From the NCBI GenBank assembly GCA_037200525.1, contig JBBCGG010000001.1, positions 1,034,501 to 1,098,500 of the forward strand: a stretch of DNA of 64,000 nucleotides, read 5' to 3'. Origin of the DNA: Methylocella sp. (GTDB lineage Bacteria; Pseudomonadota; Alphaproteobacteria; Rhizobiales; Beijerinckiaceae). This document shows positions 58,736 to 64,000 of this stretch, one piece after another. The translations under genes and the position numbers were made by a program. The notes beneath the pieces are model-generated. The model did not search any database. It worked only from the letters and a program-made list of their open reading frames with translations, and had not been told where the DNA came from. Each line of letters begins with the position of its first letter. The stretch's first letter is position 1.

Positions 58736-59266
58736 ATGCCTGCAACCGCTTCCGGGCTGGCCTTTGCGACAACCCCTCTCGAGGGCGTCAATCTGACCAT
58801 CACCTATACCGTCAACAATCAGACCCCCGAATTTCCTGGACCGCCTTTTTCGTTGGGTCAGGTCGTTCAGGGCGTCGATAATTCCGAATATGTCTTCGTG
58901 AAATTCGCCGCGGCTTATCCGGTCGGCACCGTGGGTTTCATGGACGCCAATTGGAACTTCACGGCGCTCACCAGCGCGAACGCCGCGGCGGTCTCCGGCC
59001 AATTGGTCGGCGTCATGTCGCAAGTCAACTCTCTTGGTGGTGACTTCGGCTTCGTTCAGACCGCCGGTCTCTCTCCGGCGATTCTGACCGCGGCGAGCAC
59101 GCCCGCCAATACCGCGCTGTTCACTTCGGCCACCGCTGGCCAGTTGACCAGCACGGCAGCGGCCAACGTCGCGATTGATGGCATCATTCTGACGACCGCC
59201 AATGGGGCGAGCGCCGGCGTGGCGCCGGGTCTCCTCAACCAGCCGCAAGTCTTGCTGCCGAGCTAA
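58736..59266 (+). CDS. Structural protein, possible capsid decoration
   Basis: 176 aa from ATG 58736 (MPATASGLAFATTPLEGVNL) behind GAAAGGAT. Small/hydrophobic beta-rich protein with FSLGQVVQGVDNSEYVFVKF and many Ala/Thr/Ser. It directly follows capsid, where decoration or stabilising proteins are usual. No family motif is certain. Confidence 0.65.
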   Translation: MPATASGLAFATTPLEGVNLTITYTVNNQTPEFPGPPFSLGQVVQGVDNSEYVFVKFAAAYPVGTVGFMDANWNFTALTSANAAAVSGQLVGVMSQVNSLGGDFGFVQTAGLSPAILTAASTPANTALFTSATAGQLTSTAAANVAIDGIILTTANGASAGVAPGLLNQPQVLLPS

Positions 59267-59325
59267 TAAATAACCGGGGCGCGCCGTTGAGGCTCGCCTC
59301 GTTCCTCTTTGGAGCGTGACCTTTC

Positions 59326-60198
59326 ATGAATAACCATGTGACGATTGACGGCCAAGGAGGAACGATCCAGCCCAATGGTCTGGTTCGCTTCGGTTCCGAC
59401 GAAACCGTGAACGTGCTGTTTTATACGAAATCGGTGCTTGATCCGGTTCAATCGCGCGAGCGCGGCCGACCCTATCACGTGTCGCTGCCCTATGTCCGAA
59501 TCCAGCAGCCTGGCGAGAAGGATTACATCGATCGCCCGGTGACGGAAAATGACGCGGCGAAGCATCGCTGGCCTCACCATTGGGCGCGCTATGAGGGCGG
59601 CCAGAAGCCTGCTCCGGCCGGGACGCCGCTGGAATGCCTTTTCCCGCAACACCCCGAGATCGCCGCCAATTTGCATACGCTCGCTGTCCACACGGTAGAG
59701 CAGCTCGCCGGCCTGACCGCGCACGGCCAGCAGACCATCGGCATGGGCGCGACGGAATGGCAGCGCAAGGCCAAGGAATTCCTCGCCGCGGCCAATGGCG
59801 GCGTCGGCATGCATCGCCTCCAGCAGGAAAACGACAAGCTCAAGGGCCAGATCGAGGTTCAGGGCAACCAGATCGCGCTCATGAAGACGCAGATCGATCG
59901 GCTTCTCGCGGCGCAGAACCAGAAAATACCGCCTGCGATGATCCCGAATGGAGATCCGACGCTCGCCCAGCAGTTCGGCGAGGGGCGCACCACCGATTAT
60001 CCGCCGCAATTCGGCGATAGCCGCCAAACCTTCCCGAACGACGACCTACCCGATACAGACGCCGCGCCTGCAATCGAGGCCTCCGATGAACCGATGTTCG
60101 TCGAAGAGGAAGCCGCAGACTCGGAAGAATCTCTCGATGCGCCGCCGAAACGTCGCGGCGGATGGCCGGCCGGAAAACCGCGTAAGCCGCACGAGTAG
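59326..60198 (+). CDS. Hypothetical virion-region protein
   Basis: 290 aa. N-terminal beta domain (VRFGSDETVNVLFYTKSVLD, YHVSLPYVRIQQPGEKDYID RPV), then a coiled coil (HRLQQENDKLKGQIEVQGNQ IALMKTQIDRLLAAQNQ) and an acidic tail ending in a basic KRRGGWPAGKPRKPHE. Could be a scaffold or internal protein; unknown. Confidence 0.65.
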   Translation: MNNHVTIDGQGGTIQPNGLVRFGSDETVNVLFYTKSVLDPVQSRERGRPYHVSLPYVRIQQPGEKDYIDRPVTENDAAKHRWPHHWARYEGGQKPAPAGTPLECLFPQHPEIAANLHTLAVHTVEQLAGLTAHGQQTIGMGATEWQRKAKEFLAAANGGVGMHRLQQENDKLKGQIEVQGNQIALMKTQIDRLLAAQNQKIPPAMIPNGDPTLAQQFGEGRTTDYPPQFGDSRQTFPNDDLPDTDAAPAIEASDEPMFVEEEAADSEESLDAPPKRRGGWPAGKPRKPHE

Positions 60199-60233
60199 TC
60201 TCTCCAATCTCAACCCCAAAAAGGAAGACCATC

Positions 60234-60617
60234 ATGGCGATTCAGACGGATCTCACGGGCCTTGGCGTGCCGCCGGCGGTCGCCGAGCGCATCGGCTACA
60301 ATATTGCGCCGCTCAATGGCATCGGCACGACGCAGGCCGGGGCTGCGAAGATCGGAAGCTCGATCACCCTGGCCAATGCGCAGACGGGCGCCACAGCCTA
60401 TACGCTTCCAACTGGCCCGATCGCCATGGGCAAGGAGCATTACGTCTTCAACGTCGGCGCCGTTGCAGCGCTGGTCTTCCCGCCGCTCGGCGGCGCCACC
60501 CTCAATGGCAGCACCACGGGCGATATCTCCATCGCTGCAGGGAAGGGCGCGATATTTATGCTCGTCGCGGGATCCGGCGGCGCCGCGCCGCAATGGGTCT
60601 GCGTAGCCGGCGCGTAA
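60234..60617 (+). CDS. Small structural phage protein
   Basis: 127 aa, Ala/Gly/Thr-rich, with GTTQAGAAKIGSSITLANAQ TGATAYTLPTG and a C-terminal GKGAIFMLVAGSGGAAPQWV CVAGA, like the beta-rich structural proteins near phage capsid genes. AAGGAAG precedes the ATG. Confidence 0.65.
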   Translation: MAIQTDLTGLGVPPAVAERIGYNIAPLNGIGTTQAGAAKIGSSITLANAQTGATAYTLPTGPIAMGKEHYVFNVGAVAALVFPPLGGATLNGSTTGDISIAAGKGAIFMLVAGSGGAAPQWVCVAGA

Positions 60618-60632
60618 TCGGAGCTATCGACA

Positions 60633-61643
60633 ATGCCGATGACCTATCTGGAAATCGTTCAGACAGCTTGCGACGAGCTCGGCCTTGATCGGCCCGCGGT
60701 CGTCGCGGGCGCGACCGATCTTCAGACTCGTCAACTCGGAGCGCTAATCAATCGGGATCTTCGCGAAATCCAGCAGAATTACGACTGGACCGCGCTGCAA
60801 ACCGAATACAATTTGCATGTCGCGCAGCCCGTTAACGCGATCGGTGACGTTCTGCAAGGCAGCCCGCTGATCAAAAATATCAAGATTGTCGGCGCCGATG
60901 GATTTAGCGACGGATTTAGCGATGGATTTGGCGGCGGCGACGCCACTCAATTCAGCCAGCTTTGGGTCGTCAATGGGCAATTCCTTCCCGTTGCGACGCG
61001 TGTAGCCACCGTCCCTGGCCCGACGATGGTCACCATTGATCAGCCGGCGACCGCCACTCAAACGGGCGTCCCGATGGTTTTCGCGAAAGACACCTATCCG
61101 GAGCCGGCCGATTTTTCTCGATTTATCAACCAGACATGGTGGGATCGCACGAACCGCTGGTCTTTGATGGGGCCAGACAGCCCTCAACTCGATCAGTGGC
61201 ATCGATCCGGCATTGTGACGATCGGGCCTCGCCGACATTTCCGGCAGATCGGCTCGAACGGTCTCAAGCAAGCCAATGGGCCGATCAATAATTATCGGCT
61301 CTGGCCGCCGCCGGGCGCGATCGATACGCCAATCGATATCGTTTTCGAATACATTTCCAAGAATTCGGTGCTTAGCGCCAATGGCGTGGCGCAGGCGAGG
61401 TTTTTGGCCGACACTGATTTCCCGATCCTGGATGAGAATATCTTCATCCTCGGCGCGAAGTGGCGGATGTGGCAGATCAAGGGCTTCGACTACGCCGCTT
61501 TCCAGCAGGAATATCAGGATTACGTCGACCGCAAATACGGCAATGACGGCGGCGCGAAAACCTTGTCGCTGCCGAGCCCGCGCGTCGGTTATTTCGCGTC
61601 TGTTGTTCAGGACGGATCTTTTCCGGGACCGGTCGGAAACTGA
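60633..61643 (+). CDS. Head-tail adaptor (P22 gp4-like)
   Basis: 336 aa. LEIVQTACDELGLDRPAVVA, LGALINRDLREIQQNYDWTA LQTEY at the N-terminus and ILGAKWRMWQIKGFDYAAFQ QEYQDYVDRKYGNDG at the C-terminus match the helical adaptor that follows the capsid region in short-tailed phages. Residues 88-101 hold a short DGFS repeat (ADGFSDGFSDGFGG). It extends the portal channel. Confidence 0.78.
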   Translation: MPMTYLEIVQTACDELGLDRPAVVAGATDLQTRQLGALINRDLREIQQNYDWTALQTEYNLHVAQPVNAIGDVLQGSPLIKNIKIVGADGFSDGFSDGFGGGDATQFSQLWVVNGQFLPVATRVATVPGPTMVTIDQPATATQTGVPMVFAKDTYPEPADFSRFINQTWWDRTNRWSLMGPDSPQLDQWHRSGIVTIGPRRHFRQIGSNGLKQANGPINNYRLWPPPGAIDTPIDIVFEYISKNSVLSANGVAQARFLADTDFPILDENIFILGAKWRMWQIKGFDYAAFQQEYQDYVDRKYGNDGGAKTLSLPSPRVGYFASVVQDGSFPGPVGN

Positions 61644-61646
61644 TCG

Positions 61647-63284
61647 ATGCGCATCACTGCGAAAGCCAAACGACCACAAAAGATGGTGGTGGTCGAGGGC
61701 GTACCTTTGCCGGCGCCTGTCAGCGGTTGGGATGCAATTTCGCCGCTGGCCAATATGCCGGTGGATCGGGCTTTTCAACTCGACAATTGGGTTTGCCGGC
61801 CGGGCTGGATCGAGCCGCGCCGTGGTTCGGTTGTCCAGGCGACGGGTTTGGGGACTAACAAGACGCCTGTCCAGACCCTCATGGCGTTCAACGGGTTCAA
61901 CGGGACGCGAAAGATCTTCGGCGTCGCGGGCGGGACGATTTACGATTGCACCGCAGTCGGTCCGGCCACGCCCACCACAATGACCGGGCTGCAAAATTCG
62001 CGGCTCCAATACATCATGTTCTCGAACGCCTCTCAGGCGCAGCATATCATCGCCTGCAATGGCGCCGATGGCGTCCTCCTTTACGACGGGACCACATGGA
62101 GCAAGGCGCCCATCACCGGCGATGGAATCGACCCGACGCAATTCATTCAAGTCAACGCATATCAGCAACGCCTCTGGTTCGTTCAGAATAACTCGACGGA
62201 CGTCATTTTCTTAACCACTGTCGGAGGCATCCAGGGCGCCGCTCAGACCTTCCCCCTCGGTCAATTGATGACCAAGGGCGGATTTCTCATGGCGATCGGG
62301 ACATGGACGGTCGACACCCGGCAGAATGTCGATGAATATATCGCGTTTATGACGTCCCGCGGTGAGGTCATCGTCTTTGCCGGGACGGATCCGACCACGG
62401 CGAGTACCTTCCAGCTCGTCGGTCGATATCAGATCGGCTCGCCGATAGAGCGCCGCTGCTTTCTGCGCATCTCCGGCGATCTGATGATTATCACCGTCGA
62501 CGGCGTCGTCGGCATGTCGGAGATGTTGTCCACCGATCGCGCGGCGGCAAACAGGGTTTCGCTGACGTCGATCATCATGAATCAGATGGCGTTGGCCGCA
62601 CAGCAATTTAAGAATAATTTTGGTTGGCAGCTGATTGAATTCCCTCTGGGAACGCTCGCCATCCTGAATATCCCGATGCAAGAAAACGCCTTCCAGATGC
62701 AATTCGTGATGAACACCATCATCGGGGCCTGGTCGCGCTTCATCGGGATCGATCCGAGCACGGGGTTGCAATCGCCGCTGTTCGGGATTAACGCCAATTG
62801 CTGGGAAGTCGACGCCGCGGATAATATTTTCTGGGGCGGCAATAACGGCACTGTTTTTCAATGGAATGTCGGATCTGGAGACGGGAAGCAGCCGATTTGC
62901 TGCATCGTCAAGGGCGCCTATAATTCGTTCGGAAACGCGGCGCAACTGAAGCGCTATACGAGCTTGCAGGCGCTGATCACTGCGTCGGCCAATCCTGTAC
63001 CCTCCATCGGGATCGACGTAGATTTCAAGAATGCCGCGACATTCTCGACGGAGCAGCCAGTTACCACATCGCAAGCGCTGTGGAATCAGGTCAAATGGGG
63101 CCAGTTCAATTGGGGTAATGCGCCGGGCATCACAAATAACTGGCTGTCTCCCCAAGGGATCGGGCATTACGTCTCGGTCTGGACGAAAGTCACGACCCAG
63201 CAGAACCCGAATAATCCGTCCGCTACGAGCAATTTACAGCTGAACGGGTGGAATATCTTGGCGGAACGAGGGGCATTTATTTGA
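61647..63284 (+). CDS. Packaged-DNA stabilisation/tail hub protein (P22 gp10-like)
   Basis: 545 aa beta-rich protein: VEGVPLPAPVSGWDAISPLA NMPVDRAFQLDNWVCRPGWI EPR and repeated blade-like segments (FNGTRKIFGVAGGTIYDCT, QNSRLQYIMFSNASQAQHII). The C-terminal third has KRYTSLQALITASANPVPSI GIDVDF and WGQFNWGNAPG. Order after the adaptor fits the gp10/tail-nozzle position. It closes the portal channel after packaging. Confidence 0.78.
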   Translation: MRITAKAKRPQKMVVVEGVPLPAPVSGWDAISPLANMPVDRAFQLDNWVCRPGWIEPRRGSVVQATGLGTNKTPVQTLMAFNGFNGTRKIFGVAGGTIYDCTAVGPATPTTMTGLQNSRLQYIMFSNASQAQHIIACNGADGVLLYDGTTWSKAPITGDGIDPTQFIQVNAYQQRLWFVQNNSTDVIFLTTVGGIQGAAQTFPLGQLMTKGGFLMAIGTWTVDTRQNVDEYIAFMTSRGEVIVFAGTDPTTASTFQLVGRYQIGSPIERRCFLRISGDLMIITVDGVVGMSEMLSTDRAAANRVSLTSIIMNQMALAAQQFKNNFGWQLIEFPLGTLAILNIPMQENAFQMQFVMNTIIGAWSRFIGIDPSTGLQSPLFGINANCWEVDAADNIFWGGNNGTVFQWNVGSGDGKQPICCIVKGAYNSFGNAAQLKRYTSLQALITASANPVPSIGIDVDFKNAATFSTEQPVTTSQALWNQVKWGQFNWGNAPGITNNWLSPQGIGHYVSVWTKVTTQQNPNNPSATSNLQLNGWNILAERGAFI

Positions 63285-63703
63285 ATCTCCTTTTCGGTCA
63301 CGACAAAACAGTTGCAGATTGGGCGTCCAAGAAATTCGGCTCTCCATTGCGCAATTGGTATTGGGCGATTGGGATCATCGATCGTGAAGGGCTCTTGGTT
63401 GGAGCCGCATCATTTCACGATTTCAACGGATCGAACGTCGAGCTCTGCTTTTATGGCCCCGGCGCGATGACGCCGACGATCCTGCGCGGGTTGATGAAGT
63501 TCGCGTTCGTCGGCTTGAAGGTCAATCGCGTGACGGCCCGGATGCCGCGCCAAAATAAAATCGTGATCAAGGCGCTGCCTCGCTTCGGGTTCAAATGCGA
63601 GGGCGTCTTGAAGCGTTACTTCGGCCCGACAAAGCGGCTCGATGCGATCATGTTCGGCATTCTGGCCGCGGATGCTCAAAAATATATTGAGAGGGCGAGA
63701 TGA
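63281..63703 (+). CDS. GNAT-like acetyltransferase of the phage late operon
   Basis: 140 aa from TTG 63281 (NLLFGHDKTVADWASKKFG), overlapping the previous TGA, with AGGGG upstream. GNAT core: NWYWAIGIIDREGLLVGAAS FHDFNGSNVELCFY, TARMPRQNKIVIKALPRFGF KCEGVLKRY (the N-K..L...GF..EG..R pattern of RimJ-type enzymes). Genes like this lie between the tail hub and injection proteins of several phages. Substrate unknown. Confidence 0.75.
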   Translation: MNLLFGHDKTVADWASKKFGSPLRNWYWAIGIIDREGLLVGAASFHDFNGSNVELCFYGPGAMTPTILRGLMKFAFVGLKVNRVTARMPRQNKIVIKALPRFGFKCEGVLKRYFGPTKRLDAIMFGILAADAQKYIERAR

Positions 63704-64000
63704 GTCTCAGTCAGCCGACGCCCCCAAATCCCACACAGACGGCTGACACGCAGCAGGGCTTCAATCAACAAGCCGCGACGCAGCAGGCCGAGCTGAATGA
63801 CGTCAACCAGCAGACGCCTTTTGGGTCCGAAACTTTCACCCAATCCGGGACCAATCCTGACGGGACACCGAAATTCACTGCGACGACGGCGCTGAGCCCG
63901 CAGGAGCAGGGCCTCTTCAACGCGACAGTCGGGACGCAACAGCAAGTCGCGAACGATGCTGGGCAGTTGGCGACGAACCTCGCGCCGTCTCTGACCTCGG
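63700..64000 (+). CDS. Phage late protein, 5' part only
   Basis: Starts at ATG 63700, overlapping the acetyltransferase stop (ATGA), and is open to the window end (100 codons). Low-complexity Gln/Thr/Pro/Asn-rich: SLSQPTPPNPTQTADTQQGF NQQAATQQAELNDVNQQ. Gln-rich N-termini are usual for injection or internal virion proteins of short-tailed phages. Assignment tentative. Confidence 0.65.
   Translation, partial: MSLSQPTPPNPTQTADTQQGFNQQAATQQAELNDVNQQTPFGSETFTQSGTNPDGTPKFTATTALSPQEQGLFNATVGTQQQVANDAGQLATNLAPSLTS

Noticed and set aside
60744-62168. 474-codon minus-strand frame
   Set aside because: Antisense shadow of the adaptor and tail hub genes.

Overview
The window is about 60% GC and reads like accessory chromosome of an alphaproteobacterium, probably a Hyphomicrobiales member such as a rhizobial or methylotrophic lineage. 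The evidence is family-level: a GapR-like DUF2312 protein, rhizobial-type IS5/IS427 and IS3 elements, a CheB-CheR-histidine kinase giant, and a phage of a type common in these hosts. The species cannot be named from sequence alone. Several gene starts are GTG or TTG with good Shine-Dalgarno sequences.

Layout. (1) 1-6600: a more than 1400-residue CheB/CheR/PAS/histidine kinase/REC/REC-HTH signalling fusion that runs off the left edge, a Tat-signal SDR oxidoreductase and an exported GlcG/HbpS-type protein. (2) 6600-9300: scraps of phaC and of an IS110 transposase, then an IS2-type IS3 element. (3) 9300-11400: a small conserved hypothetical gene and a secreted bicupin oxalate decarboxylase, each closed by a hairpin terminator. 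(4) 11600-17000: an IS407-type element next to a three-gene operon. Its central gene encodes a membrane-anchored protein with two CbxX/CfxQ-type AAA+ domains and a trypsin-like protease domain. This is the most unusual system in the window. (5) 17300-20000: IS remnants, a tRNA-Glu-like relic, an IS427-type element and a degraded IS5 element. (6) 19916-23026: a translationally coupled type III polyketide synthase / methyltransferase / flavoprotein operon whose fourth gene is cut off by the IS. (7) 23350-26700: a graveyard (5'-truncated IS3, headless LysR, frameshifted alpha/beta hydrolase, half an SDR), then an intact MGT-type glycosyltransferase and another IS427-type element.

(8) 29158-64000 (end): a prophage with short-tailed (P22-like) morphogenesis genes, entering directly after the IS at 29133 with no integrase in view. 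The left-going early operon (38547 to 29158) carries pentapeptide-repeat, ERF annealing, lambda-exonuclease/YqaJ and HNH proteins plus many small genes, in a chain of 1-8 bp overlaps. A switch region (38550-42570) holds a CI-like repressor, a Cro-like protein, HicAB, a DUF3800 protein and a Cas2/VapD-like protein. Palindromic operators of consensus TTGGAWAWWTCCAA lie in the early-left promoter and around the repressor/Cro intergene. The right-going operon (42565 to 51517) carries a GapR-like protein, an AAA+ ATPase and two DNA methyltransferases and ends at a strong terminator. Late genes start from a promoter at 52608 followed at once by an attenuator hairpin, which resembles lambda PR'-tR', and run through terS, terL, portal, capsid, adaptor, stabilisation protein and beyond the edge.

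The prophage looks partly decayed. There are frameshifts in both methyltransferases, an in-frame stop in a CxxCxxCC protein, an internal deletion in a DUF1064 gene, and a capsid gene whose N-terminus appears replaced by that of another gene. These calls rest on reading-frame logic and remembered family sequences, because no searches could be run.
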